Origin: Aeromicrobium sp. 9AM
GTDB lineage: Bacteria; Actinomycetota; Actinomycetes; Propionibacteriales; Nocardioidaceae
Assembly: GCF_902506105.1 (NCBI RefSeq)
Contig: NZ_LR733304.1
Location: forward strand, 2,863,832 to 2,927,831
Direction: 5' to 3'
Length of the DNA: 64,000 nucleotides
Position 1 is the first letter of the stretch; the number at the start of each line of letters is the position of its first letter. A program made the position numbers and the translations under genes. The notes beneath the pieces are model-generated. The model worked only from the letters and a program-made list of their open reading frames with translations, did not search any database and had not been told where the DNA came from. This document shows positions 38,831-47,463 of this stretch, piece after piece.

Positions 38831-39616
38831 GTGACCTGGAAGCCCCGGCTGATCGCGCTCGACGTCGACGGCACGCTGGTCGACGGCGAGAACGTCATGT
38901 CCGAGGCCGTACGTTCCGCGGTGCACGCCGTGCGTGAAGCCGGCATCGAGACCGTCATCGCCACCGGTCGCGGTGTGCCCGGGGTCATGGACGCCGCCGA
39001 CAACCTGCGGTTCACCGAGGGCTACGGCGTGGCGAGCAATGGCGCCGTCACGTTCCGCTACGACCCCGAGGTCGAGCTGCTCGACGTCGTGACCTTCGAC
39101 GCCAGCGAGGCCGTACGGCGGGTCCTCGAGCACATGCCGGAGGCGCTCGTCGCGGTCGAGGAGGTCGGGATCGGCTTCCGGCTCAACAAGCCGTTCCCCG
39201 ACAACGAGATCCTGGGGCAGTTCGTCGTCGAGGACGTCGAGTCGCTGATCGCCGAGCCGGTCGCCCGCGTCGTCATCCGGTCGGCCGAGCACAGTCGCGA
39301 CGAGTTCACCGCGATCGTCAGGGACCTGGGCCTGACCGGCACCAACTACTACATCGGCTACTCCGCGTGGCTCGACCTCGCGCCCGAGGGGGTCTCCAAG
39401 GCCTCGGGCCTGGAGTACCTCTGCGGCAAGCTGGGCATCGAACGGTCCGAGGTGCTGGCGGTCGGTGACGGCAACAACGACCTCGAGATGATCGAGTGGG
39501 CCGGCCGCGGCGTGGCGATGGGTCAGGCACCCGACGACGTCAAGGCCGTGGCCGACGCCATCGTGGGCACGATCGACGAGGACGGCCTGGTCGCCGAGCT
39601 CAGCAAGTACGTCTAG
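38831..39616 (+). CDS. HAD superfamily Cof-type hydrolase
   Basis: A 261-residue HAD type IIB phosphatase: LIALDVDGTLVDGEN (motif I), IATGRG (motif II), and VLAVGDGNNDLEMIEWAG (motif IV). Likely acts on sugar phosphates. GTG 38831 gives the usual N-terminus; TATCGT at 38802-38807 could be its -10. Its TAG stop shares CTAG with the stop of the convergent YjbQ gene. Confidence 0.88.
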   Translation: MTWKPRLIALDVDGTLVDGENVMSEAVRSAVHAVREAGIETVIATGRGVPGVMDAADNLRFTEGYGVASNGAVTFRYDPEVELLDVVTFDASEAVRRVLEHMPEALVAVEEVGIGFRLNKPFPDNEILGQFVVEDVESLIAEPVARVVIRSAEHSRDEFTAIVRDLGLTGTNYYIGYSAWLDLAPEGVSKASGLEYLCGKLGIERSEVLAVGDGNNDLEMIEWAGRGVAMGQAPDDVKAVADAIVGTIDEDGLVAELSKYV

Positions 39617-40017
39617 CCCTGCAGGAAGCTGAGCCGCACCTCGCGGTCGGGGTTGTCGACGTTGGTGTCGACGAGGCACACCGACTGCCAGGTGCCGAGC
39701 TGGAGCCGTCCGCCCAGGACCGGCACGGTCATCGACGGGGCCAGGAACGCCGGGACGACGTGATCGCGGCCGTGGCCTGGCGTGCCGTGCTGGTGGACCC
39801 AGCGGTTGTCGCGCGGCAGCAGGTCGTCGAGCGCGGTCAGCAGGTCGCCGTCGCTGCCGGCACCGGTCTCGATGATCGCCACGCCTGCGGTGGCGTGCGG
39901 CACGAACACGTGCAGCAGCCCGTCCTGCTCGTCGCGGACGAATGCCGAGCACTCCGAGGTCAGGTCGTGGACGACCGAGCGCCCACCCGAACGAACAGAG
40001 ATCGTCTCACTACGCAT
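39613..40017 (-). CDS. YjbQ family protein (UPF0047)
   Basis: A 134-residue protein with the UPF0047 core: LLHVFVPHATAGVAIIETG, the His-rich RWVHQHGTPGHGRDHVVPAFLAPSM, and GTWQSVCLVD. Members have been linked to thiamine-phosphate synthase-like activity, role uncertain. Convergent with the HAD gene with a 4-nt CTAG overlap that supplies both stops. Confidence 0.9.
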   Translation of the reverse strand: MRSETISVRSGGRSVVHDLTSECSAFVRDEQDGLLHVFVPHATAGVAIIETGAGSDGDLLTALDDLLPRDNRWVHQHGTPGHGRDHVVPAFLAPSMTVPVLGGRLQLGTWQSVCLVDTNVDNPDREVRLSFLQG

Positions 40018-40074
40018 ACAGACGATCGTTGCACGAGAACGGGGATGAGCCCGATGGTGGTCAGCTGGCGTCGG

Positions 40075-40755
40075 TCACTGATCCGGGCGAGTCGTGGAGA
40101 TGCCGTTCCGATCGAGAACCTCGAGTGCGGCTGCGACGGCTTGCTCCGGATCGAGCCTCGGAGAGGCGACGATCAGCGTGCCGCCGCTCGCCTTGATGAA
40201 CTCGACCCCGTCGACGGCAGCGACCGGGGAACCCAGCTCGCTGCCCACCCACGTGACCTGTCCGACGAACGGTGCCCAAGCTCCCCGGCCCTTTGACGCC
40301 ATGGTCGCCCGCTCGTCCCGCACTGATGCGGAGGTCGGCGACCATGCCTCGGTGAACACCCGGAAGAGCGCAACGATGTCGTCGTGGCGAGGGCCTCCCG
40401 TGAGGAAGAGGGTGAAGCGATTGGCCGGTACGCGTCGGCCAGGAACGCCACGGCCAGCCTTCACCGTGAGGCCGACGCCGAGTCGGCCCTGCTTCGAGAC
40501 CGACATCGAATATCCGTCCTCGGGGACCGGGTCGCCATGGTCGTCGCGGCTCATGTGTGCGGCGACAAACGGCTCCAGGTCGACGGAGGGGTCGATCGGC
40601 TCGCCATCGGGCGTGACCCACGTTCCACCTGCACCGAGCTGGTCGATGCCGTCGAGCGCGCGCTTCAACCGCACGGCGAGCTGGGTCGACGACTCTGCGC
40701 GAGTGTCCCAGACCCCTACGGCCATCGGGCTGGGGTCTGTCCAGAGCGGCTTCAT
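40075..40755 (-). CDS. Imm52-like putative immunity protein
   Basis: A 226-residue protein: WTDPSPMAVGVWDTRAESSTQLAVRLKRALDGI, then GTWVTPDG near residue 45, a pattern I associate with Imm52-type immunity proteins of polymorphic toxin systems. No toxin gene adjoins. Start at 40755 (MKPLWTD). The assignment is tentative; otherwise it is a hypothetical protein. Confidence 0.5.
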   Translation of the reverse strand: MKPLWTDPSPMAVGVWDTRAESSTQLAVRLKRALDGIDQLGAGGTWVTPDGEPIDPSVDLEPFVAAHMSRDDHGDPVPEDGYSMSVSKQGRLGVGLTVKAGRGVPGRRVPANRFTLFLTGGPRHDDIVALFRVFTEAWSPTSASVRDERATMASKGRGAWAPFVGQVTWVGSELGSPVAAVDGVEFIKASGGTLIVASPRLDPEQAVAAALEVLDRNGISTTRPDQ

Positions 40756-40792
40756 GACTGCCGCTCACTTTAGGCGATCGGGCCGCGCCAGC

Positions 40793-41350
40793 TCAGGCGA
40801 CCTTGCTGGACTCCAGCTCGTCGAACATGTCCAGCACGGCGTCGACCGACGGCAGGCTCGGCGCCGAGGGGGCGACCGCGTCCTCACGCTTCTGCTCGCG
40901 AGCGCGACGCAGGTGGCGCTTGATCGTCGAGGTCGAGCAGCCCAGCCGGTCGGCGAGCTGGTGGCAGGTGTCCTTGGGGTACGCCTGGCGCGCCGTCATG
41001 ACGGCCTCGTGGCTCACCGGTCCCCCGCCGACGCGGGCCGCGCCGTACGCCACGGTCGTCGGCTCATGGATCTCGATGCCGAGCCGGCGCCGGATGCTGA
41101 GCCGGTCACTCTCGGTCGTACAGGCGACGTAGCCCGAGACGTCCATCTCGACGACTGCCCGGTAGAGGCACTCGACCATGAGGGGGCAACCCGCGCACTG
41201 CCGGTGCGCCGTCGCTCGTTTGACTGTCAGCTTCTCCCACTCGGCGGCGGTGATGTCGGTCCGCGCTGGTGGTGAGTGCAACAGCTCGTCCTGATAGACC
41301 TCCGGCACGAATGCGCACGGAGGTGTCGTTGTGTCGACCACGATGGTCAT
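40793..41350 (-). CDS. Atypical WhiB-like protein with C-terminal helix-turn-helix
   Basis: A 185-residue protein. TPPCAFVP and QCAGCPLMVEC give four Cys in WhiB order, but the GVWGG turn is replaced by SGYVACTTESDR. A separate helix-turn-helix follows (VMTARQAYPKDTCHQLADRLGCSTSTIKRHLRRAR), absent from classical WhiB proteins. It may bind an iron-sulfur cluster and contact DNA by its own domain. GAGGGAG before ATG 41350 is its RBS. Confidence 0.7.
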   Translation of the reverse strand: MTIVVDTTTPPCAFVPEVYQDELLHSPPARTDITAAEWEKLTVKRATAHRQCAGCPLMVECLYRAVVEMDVSGYVACTTESDRLSIRRRLGIEIHEPTTVAYGAARVGGGPVSHEAVMTARQAYPKDTCHQLADRLGCSTSTIKRHLRRAREQKREDAVAPSAPSLPSVDAVLDMFDELESSKVA

Positions 41351-41424
41351 GGGCTCCCTCTTCCCAATCGAGAACCGAGGCGGCGACACTCCTGCGCCGT
41401 TCTCCGTTCACATCGTGGACAACT

Positions 41425-41928
41425 CTAGAGGTACATGCCCCCTGAGCCACCATTTTCGCCCGACGTTTCCGAATCTTCACCTTTGGTGTCGTTTGGACCC
41501 GGTAGAGCCAGCCTCATGTTCTGGAACTGCGCCTGCGCCTGCACCTGCTGGGCGTAGAGGGCGGCCTGGATGCCGTGGAAGAGGCCCTCGAGCCAGCCGA
41601 CGAGCTGGGCCTGGGCGATGCGGAGCTCGCCCTCGCTGGGCGTCTCCCCGTCGAACGGCAGGCTCAACCGCTCGAGCTCCTCGATCAGCTCAGGAGCGAG
41701 GCCGTCCTCGAGCTCCTTGATCGACTGGAGGTGGATGTCGCGCAGGCGTACGCGGCTCGCCTCGTCGAGCGGGGCTGCCTTCACCTCGTCGAGGAGCTGG
41801 CGGATCATCCCGCCGATGCGCATGACCTTGGCGGGTTGCTCCACCAGGTCTCCGAGCGGCGTGGTGTGCGCCGAAGGAGTGACGGCCGTGCCGTCGGGAC
41901 CGATGATCTCGGGCGATTGCTCAGTCAT
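41425..41928 (-). CDS. bpa: Bacterial proteasome activator (Bpa/PafE)
   Basis: A 167-residue DUF2587 protein: VEQPAKVMRIGGMIRQLLDEVKAAPLDEASRVRLRDIH, helices that form the dodecameric ring, and a C-terminus GGMYL. The family end GQYL docks in the 20S proteasome gate; here Gln is Met. It promotes ATP-independent degradation of unfolded proteins. TAGGCT (minus strand, 41940-41935) lies 6 nt before the ATG. Confidence 0.9.
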   Translation of the reverse strand: MTEQSPEIIGPDGTAVTPSAHTTPLGDLVEQPAKVMRIGGMIRQLLDEVKAAPLDEASRVRLRDIHLQSIKELEDGLAPELIEELERLSLPFDGETPSEGELRIAQAQLVGWLEGLFHGIQAALYAQQVQAQAQFQNMRLALPGPNDTKGEDSETSGENGGSGGMYL

Positions 41929-42001
41929 TTCTCCAGCCTATCCAGCCGATGATCGAGCCGCCGATCTGGAACGTGACGACCGTCTCTTGAACGGGGTTGC
42001 C

Positions 42002-43072
42002 ATGGTGGGAGAGATGCCCCGAACCCGTGATCGCCGACTCGACCTGCTCAAGGGACTCCTCATCGCCGGCGTCGTGCTGGGCCACTTCCTCGAGACCTCC
42101 GGTGGCCAGGCCCCGGGCGCGCTCTACTCGGGATGGCACCACGAGCCGCAGCGATGGATCCTGACGTTCCTCTACCTGTTCCACATGCCGCTGTTCGTGT
42201 TCCTCGCGGGCGTCACGGCACGTCCGCGCCGGCTGGCTCACCGTCTGGTCGAGATGGTGGGTCTGTACGTCGTGCTCCAGACGACGTACGTCGCGCTGCG
42301 GTTCGGCGTGGCCGACCTGAGCGTGGAACGCCTGCTCCATCCGACGTACGCGTTGTGGTTCCTGCTCGCGATGGGGTGGTGGCTCATCGCGCTGCCGTTC
42401 GTCGCGCGCCTCGGTGCGTACGCGTTGCCGGCCGCGACAGCCGTGGCGGTCCTCGCGGTGCTGCTGCCCTACCCGGACGGCGACCTGGTCGCCTGGTCGC
42501 GTGCGCTCTGCTACCTGCCGTTCTTCGTCGCCGGACACCTGTACGGCACGGGCGCCCTCCGGCGTACGGCCGAGACCTCGACGATCGTCATGGCGTCGGC
42601 GGCCGCCTGTTTGGTGACCGTGACGACGGTCGTGGTCCGCACGGGCCTCGATCCGCGCTGGATCCGCGGCGCCGACACCGCCGTGTCGATGGGCGTGACG
42701 GGTCCTGAGGCGATCGCGTTCCGGGTGCTGTGCCTCGCCCTCGCGACCCTGTGCGGCGCGTGCATCCTCGCCGTCGTGCCCTCCCGGCTCCGCCACATGG
42801 AGGGGCTGGGTCGTCGCAGCCTGGCCGTCTACGCGTTGCACATCCCGGTCGTCTTCGTGCTGCAGGACACCTTCCAGGGCGCAGGCGTCGCTCAGGTCGA
42901 GGCGACGCTGCTGGCCCTGGCGGTCACGGTCGTCGTGCTCCGGGTGCTCGCACACCCGTTCTTCGACCGCGCCATCCGGCGTACGACCTCGACGATGGCT
43001 CAGGTCGCGTTGCCGCCACCGCTGCTGCAGGCCGGCGAGCGCGTCGTCGAGCGGGTCAAGGTCAAGGCGTGA
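42002..43072 (+). CDS. Acyltransferase 3 family membrane protein
   Basis: A 356-residue protein with about ten membrane helices. RRLDLLKGLLIAGVVLGHFLE has the conserved His of acyltransferase 3/OpgC proteins, and YLFHMPLFVFLAGV is the second motif. It may O-acylate a cell-surface glycan. Start at ATG 42002 or 42014. The 3' end overlaps the convergent oxidoreductase by 11 nt. Confidence 0.83.
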   Translation: MVGEMPRTRDRRLDLLKGLLIAGVVLGHFLETSGGQAPGALYSGWHHEPQRWILTFLYLFHMPLFVFLAGVTARPRRLAHRLVEMVGLYVVLQTTYVALRFGVADLSVERLLHPTYALWFLLAMGWWLIALPFVARLGAYALPAATAVAVLAVLLPYPDGDLVAWSRALCYLPFFVAGHLYGTGALRRTAETSTIVMASAAACLVTVTTVVVRTGLDPRWIRGADTAVSMGVTGPEAIAFRVLCLALATLCGACILAVVPSRLRHMEGLGRRSLAVYALHIPVVFVLQDTFQGAGVAQVEATLLALAVTVVVLRVLAHPFFDRAIRRTTSTMAQVALPPPLLQAGERVVERVKVKA

Positions 43073-44033
43073 GCAGGACCTTGCCGATGTGGCTCGACTC
43101 CTCGAGCACCTGGTGCGCCTGACGTACGTCGTCCAGTGCGTACGTCGCGTGGATGATGGGCCGCACCGTGCCGTCGGAGATCAGCGGCCAGACCTGGGCG
43201 ACCATCGCTGACACGATCGCCGCCTTCTCGGACGACGGACGGGCGCGCAGCGTCGTCGCCATGACCGCTGCGCGCTTGGACATCAGCGCGCCGAGGTTGA
43301 GCTCGGCCTTGACGCCACCCTGCAGGCCGATCACGACGAGGCGTCCGGCGGTCGACAGCACCGAGACGTTCGCCTCGAGGTACTTCGCGCCGATGATGTC
43401 GAGGATGACGTCGGCGGTGACGCCGGCCGCCTTCATCTCGGCGGCGAAGTCCTGCTTCTTGTAGTCGATCACCACGTCGGCACCGAGCTCTCGGCAGAAG
43501 TCGCCCTTCTCCTTCGAGCCGACCGTGACGATCACGCGGGCACCGAAGGCCTTGGCCAGCTGGATCGCCATCGTGCCGATCCCGCTGCCGCCGCCGTGGA
43601 TGAGCAGGGTCTCGCCGTGCTGCAGCTTGCCCATCATGAAGACGTTGGACCAGACCGTGGCGGCGACCTCCATCAGCCCGCCGGCGTCGACCAGCGAGAT
43701 GCCCAGCGGCACCGTCGCCACCTGCCCGGCGGGCACCGTGACGTACTCGGCGTAGCCGCCACCCGCCAGCAGCGCCACGACATGTGTGCCGGGCGGCAGG
43801 TCGGTGACTCCCTCGCCGACGGCGACGATGTCGCCGGAGCACTCGAGCCCGAGGACGTCGGAGACTCCCGCCGGTGGCGGGTAGAGGCCCTGGCGCTGCA
43901 GCAGGTCTGAGCGGTTGAGGCCGGCCGCAGCGACGCGGATCAGCACCTCACCCGGCCCTGGCTCGGGCTGGGGCAGGTCGACGACCTCGAGGACTTCGAC
44001 GCCTCCTGGCTTGGGAGCGATGACGGCGCGCAT
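43062..44033 (-). CDS. NAD(P)H-quinone oxidoreductase, PIG3 type
   Basis: A 323-residue zinc-independent medium-chain dehydrogenase. AAGLNRSDLLQRQGLYPPPAGVSDVLGLECSGDI, HGGGSGIGTMAIQLAKAFGARVIVTVGS (NADPH motif) and DYKKQDF match the PIG3 quinone reductases. TAACCT (minus strand, 44045-44040) is 6 nt before the ATG. Confidence 0.9.
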   Translation of the reverse strand: MRAVIAPKPGGVEVLEVVDLPQPEPGPGEVLIRVAAAGLNRSDLLQRQGLYPPPAGVSDVLGLECSGDIVAVGEGVTDLPPGTHVVALLAGGGYAEYVTVPAGQVATVPLGISLVDAGGLMEVAATVWSNVFMMGKLQHGETLLIHGGGSGIGTMAIQLAKAFGARVIVTVGSKEKGDFCRELGADVVIDYKKQDFAAEMKAAGVTADVILDIIGAKYLEANVSVLSTAGRLVVIGLQGGVKAELNLGALMSKRAAVMATTLRARPSSEKAAIVSAMVAQVWPLISDGTVRPIIHATYALDDVRQAHQVLEESSHIGKVLLTP

Positions 44034-44091
44034 CCCCGCAGGTTAGCCGCCCGGTGCCCTCCGCGCTCCCCTCACCTCTAGCATTTCTCCC

Positions 44092-44994
44092 ATGAGCCGC
44101 GTGGACGTGCGCTTCGCATCGGGACCGGGCTGGTGCGCCGGCTGGTGGTACGAGCCGGAGTCCGGCAATGCCCCAGGCCCGGTCGTGATCATGGGACACG
44201 GCCTCGGTGGCGTGAAGGCGATGCGCCTCGATGCGTACGCCGAACGCTTCGTCGCCGAGGGCTATCGCGTGCTGGTGTTCGACTACCGGCACTTCGGTGA
44301 CAGCGACGGCGAGCCTCGCGACCTGCTCGACATCCAGCGACAGCTCGACGACTGGGCCGCGGCGATGCACCACGTCCGCTCGCTCCCGCAGGTCGACCGC
44401 AAGCGGATCGTGCTGTGGGGCACGTCGTTCGGCGGCGGCCACGTGATTGAGGCAGCGAGCCGCGACGGGGGCGTCGCCGCGATCATCTCGCAGTGCCCGT
44501 TCACCGACGGGTTCGCCTCGTTGCGCACGATCGGCTTGCGGAGCCTCGTGAAGCTGACCGTCCTCGGCGTACGCGACGCTTTGCGCGGATTCCGTGGCCG
44601 CCGTCCGGTACGCATCGCAGTGGCCGGGCGTCGTGGGGACGCCGCGCTGATGACCGCGCCGGACGTGCTCGACGGCTATGCGGCGCTCGTCCCGGAGGGC
44701 CAGGCGCAGCCGGGCAAGGTTCCGGCGCGGGTGGCCCTGCGGATCCCGCTCTACTATCCCGGGCGCGCGGCCGCCTCGTTGGAGTGCCCCGCACTGTTCT
44801 GCGTCGCGATGAAGGACAGCGTCGCCCCGTCCCGGTCGACCATCTGGCACGTACGCAAGGCGCGGCACGGCCGGATCAAGCGCTATCGAACGGGCCACTT
44901 CGACCTCTACGTCGAGCCATGGTTCGACGAGGTGGTCTCCGACCAGATCGACTTCCTGCGCGAGAACGTCCCGGTCTCTCGACACGCTCCTTGA
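44092..44994 (+). CDS. Alpha/beta hydrolase
   Basis: A 300-residue hydrolase: oxyanion-side GHGLGG, nucleophile Ser112 in LWGTSFGGGH, later Asp in VAMKDSVAP and His in TGHFDLYVEPW. Substrate unknown. TAGCAT (44079-44084) lies 7 nt upstream of ATG 44092. The last residues and stop (VSRHAP, then TGA) are encoded by a dispersed hairpin repeat at 44978-45007. Confidence 0.87.
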   Translation: MSRVDVRFASGPGWCAGWWYEPESGNAPGPVVIMGHGLGGVKAMRLDAYAERFVAEGYRVLVFDYRHFGDSDGEPRDLLDIQRQLDDWAAAMHHVRSLPQVDRKRIVLWGTSFGGGHVIEAASRDGGVAAIISQCPFTDGFASLRTIGLRSLVKLTVLGVRDALRGFRGRRPVRIAVAGRRGDAALMTAPDVLDGYAALVPEGQAQPGKVPARVALRIPLYYPGRAAASLECPALFCVAMKDSVAPSRSTIWHVRKARHGRIKRYRTGHFDLYVEPWFDEVVSDQIDFLRENVPVSRHAP

Positions 44995-45007
44995 GCCTGT
45001 CGAAAGG
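44978..45007. repeat. Dispersed hairpin repeat at a gene end
   Basis: CGACA-C-GCTC-CTT-GAGC-C-TGTCG forms a nearly perfect stem and is followed by AAAGG. It relates to the copies in the DUF5926 and sigma genes, and it supplies the hydrolase stop codon and possibly a terminator. Confidence 0.6.
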
Positions 45008-45060
45008 CGGGAGCCCCGACCTCGCACCGCCCTCAGGGCGCACCTGCGAAGATGGAAACC

Positions 45061-45846
45061 ATGCGCGTTGCACTGGTTCAGCTCGTCTCGGCGACTGACT
45101 CAGCGGCCAACCGTGAAGACATCCGGTCTCGAATGGCAGCGCTCGATCCCGCCGATCAGCTCGACCTCGTGGTGCTCCCAGAAGCTGCGATGCACGACTT
45201 CGGAGCGACCGACCACGACCTCGCCGCCGTGGCCGAGCCGCTCGACGGCCCTTTCGTCCAGCTCATCGCGGACGAGGCCCGGCGACTGGGTGCGACGGTC
45301 GTGGCGGGAATGTTCGAGCGTACCGACGACCTTCCGTTCAACACCTTGATCGTCGTCGGACCCGACGGCGCGCTCCGGCAGACATACCGGAAGATCCACC
45401 TCTACGACTCGTTCGGCTACAAGGAGTCCGACCGGCTGCGCGCCGGCGACATCAGTCCGGTCGTGGTGGACATCGCCGGCACCCCGACGGGCCTCATGAC
45501 CTGCTACGACCTGCGGTTCCCGGAGCACGCACGGGCGCTTGTCGACGCCGGCGCTGAAGCGATCGTGCTGCCGGCCGCGTGGGTGGCCGGCGACCTCAAG
45601 CTCGATCACTGGCGCACACTGCTCGCGGCCCGCGCGATCGAGAACACCGTCCACGTCGTGGCTGCAGCGCAGGGTGGTGACCGATACACCGGCCACTCCT
45701 TGGTTGTCGATCCGTGGGGCTCTATCGTGGGCGAGGCGGATCTGGCTCCCGACATCATCCGTGCCACCCTCGAGCCCGAGGTGCTGGCGCGTGCGCGGGA
45801 GATCAACCCGTCACTGGCCAATCGAAGGATCCTCAACCAACCATGA
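45061..45846 (+). CDS. Carbon-nitrogen hydrolase (nitrilase superfamily)
   Basis: A 261-residue amidase with the Glu-Lys-Cys triad: Glu41 in VVLPEAAM, Lys111 in TYRKIHLYD, Cys148 in LMTCYDLRFPE. It hydrolyses a small amide, perhaps deaminated glutathione or an omega-amide. ATG 45061 is used; one three codons upstream (45052) is possible. The stop overlaps the next gene as ATGA. Confidence 0.9.
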   Translation: MRVALVQLVSATDSAANREDIRSRMAALDPADQLDLVVLPEAAMHDFGATDHDLAAVAEPLDGPFVQLIADEARRLGATVVAGMFERTDDLPFNTLIVVGPDGALRQTYRKIHLYDSFGYKESDRLRAGDISPVVVDIAGTPTGLMTCYDLRFPEHARALVDAGAEAIVLPAAWVAGDLKLDHWRTLLAARAIENTVHVVAAAQGGDRYTGHSLVVDPWGSIVGEADLAPDIIRATLEPEVLARAREINPSLANRRILNQP

Positions 45847-46898
45847 GCCGCGCCCCCAAGGGTGGACGCCGTCGTCTCGACGCGTCCGTTCCCCCGGAGT
45901 ACGACCTCCCGACCCGTGAGCCGCGCATCGAGTCGGCGCGGACGGCTCGGTTCCTCATGGGCGTGGTGTTCCTCGGCTGGCTCGCCGGGACTGCGGGTTC
46001 GGCCACCTCGATCCTCGCGGTCGACACCCCCGCCTGGATCGAGCGCCCGTCGGCCGCTCTGCTGATGGTCGTCTTCGCGATCGGCCTGACCCATCGCGGT
46101 GGTGGTCACATGCGCTTGTGGCTGCCGATGACGGCGGTGCTGGGCGCCGCTGCCGTGGGGCTCGAGACCAACGTCCTGCTGGCGGCAGCAGCTGCCGTCA
46201 CCGCGGTGCTGGCCTCGGTGTGGGCGGTCCTCGTCACGCGACCGGTGGCGACCGTGGTGGGTGCGATCCGTGAGTACTCCCTGGCCCTGTTGGTCGCGCT
46301 GAGCGGCACGGTCGGTGTTGCCGCCTGGAACGCGCCGGTCAACTACCAGCGGTTCAACCTCATCGTCCTCACGGTCTCGCTCGGCCTGGCGATCACGCTG
46401 GTGTGGAACCTCGGCGCCGGACTCCACGGCCTGGGTCGACAGAACCTCGCGATCCTGCTGGGTGTCGCGGGGCTCGTGATGCTGGTCATCGCCTACAGCA
46501 GCTTCGTCCGTACGCATGGCTCGCAGTCGCTCGTCCAGGCGTTCACCGACACGGTCCTCTGGACCCGGCGGACGTTCCACGGGGCACCGCGGCCGATCGA
46601 GGTGCTCATCGGGTTCCCGGCCCTGATCGTCGGTGTCTCGCTGCGCTCCAAGCGGCGAGAGGGCTGGTGGGTCCTGGTGTTCGCCGTCATCGGCACGGCG
46701 GTGCTGACGACGTCGCTGGTGTCACCCGGTGCGTTCCCCAAGTACATCGCGCTCTCGACGCTCTACTCCGGTGTCCTGGGGTTGGTCGTGGGGCTCGTGC
46801 TGCGGCGTCAATTCATGAAGGAGCCCTCGTCCCGGGCGGCCCGAGCCATCGCGCCGGTCGCACGCGTGGAACCTCCCCGTTTCGCCGCGCTCAAGTAG
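45843..46898 (+). CDS. Hypothetical multi-pass membrane protein
   Basis: A 351-residue protein with a basic N-terminus (MSRAPKGGRRRLDAS) and about nine hydrophobic helices arranged in pairs. No family motif is recognised. It is translationally coupled to the nitrilase by ATGA, suggesting a linked role. Confidence 0.8.
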   Translation: MSRAPKGGRRRLDASVPPEYDLPTREPRIESARTARFLMGVVFLGWLAGTAGSATSILAVDTPAWIERPSAALLMVVFAIGLTHRGGGHMRLWLPMTAVLGAAAVGLETNVLLAAAAAVTAVLASVWAVLVTRPVATVVGAIREYSLALLVALSGTVGVAAWNAPVNYQRFNLIVLTVSLGLAITLVWNLGAGLHGLGRQNLAILLGVAGLVMLVIAYSSFVRTHGSQSLVQAFTDTVLWTRRTFHGAPRPIEVLIGFPALIVGVSLRSKRREGWWVLVFAVIGTAVLTTSLVSPGAFPKYIALSTLYSGVLGLVVGLVLRRQFMKEPSSRAARAIAPVARVEPPRFAALK

Positions 46899-46940
46899 TG
46901 CGATAATCGACGCGGCGCAGCGCCTTGGTGCTGCCACCCA

Positions 46941-47029
46941 GGAGGGGTGCCGGAGCGGCCGATCGGAAGCGCCTTGAAAGCGCTCGCTGGCAGCAATGTC
47001 AGCCGCGGGTTCGAATCCCGCCCCCTCTG
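46941..47029 (+). tRNA. tRNA-Ser (anticodon UGA)
   Basis: An 89-nt class II tRNA with GGAGGGG/CCCCTCT acceptor stem, anticodon stem AGCGC/GCGCT, anticodon TGA (46975-46977), a long variable arm and the T loop GGTTCGAATCC. CCA is not encoded. GATAAT at 46902-46907 may be its -10. Confidence 0.95.
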
Positions 47030-47030
47030 C

Positions 47031-47462
47031 TTGACGAACTATCGACTCGACCGCAGATTCGTGCTGCTCGCTGTCGGCACCAACGTGATGGTCGCCGGCG
47101 TCGCCGCAGCCCTGGCCCTCTTCCTGTCATCCGTCGCCGTGCTGGCCTGGATCTTCGGCCTGCTGGCCCTCGCCGCAGTGGTGAACGCCGTGCGAGTGTT
47201 CGCCTTCCCCCCGGTGGTCGTGCGTACGGATCCGGGTGGCTTGCGCCTCGGCGGACCGCTCACGGTCAAGCCGATCCACGTGCCATGGCTCGACGTCGAG
47301 GACGTCACGATCGACAGTGCACGCCTGTTCGTCGACCGCGGCGGTGACGCCGTGATCGCGTTCCCGCTGGCGTACGTCGGCAGTCGTGCCACCGAGCTGC
47401 TCCGCGACATCTACGACCGGCTCAACACCGCCAACGGCTACCGCCGCTTCACCCCCAGCTGA
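47031..47462 (+). CDS. Small membrane protein, PH-domain-like
   Basis: A 143-residue protein: a charged N-terminus (TNYRLDRRF), two hydrophobic helices, then a beta-rich tail (VVVRTDPGGLRLGG..PWLDVEDVTID) as in bacterial PH-domain membrane proteins. The only start preserving the basic N-terminus is TTG 47031, one nucleotide after the tRNA-Ser end. GTG 47061 is an alternative. Confidence 0.65.
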   Translation: MTNYRLDRRFVLLAVGTNVMVAGVAAALALFLSSVAVLAWIFGLLALAAVVNAVRVFAFPPVVVRTDPGGLRLGGPLTVKPIHVPWLDVEDVTIDSARLFVDRGGDAVIAFPLAYVGSRATELLRDIYDRLNTANGYRRFTPS

Positions 47463-47463
47463 G

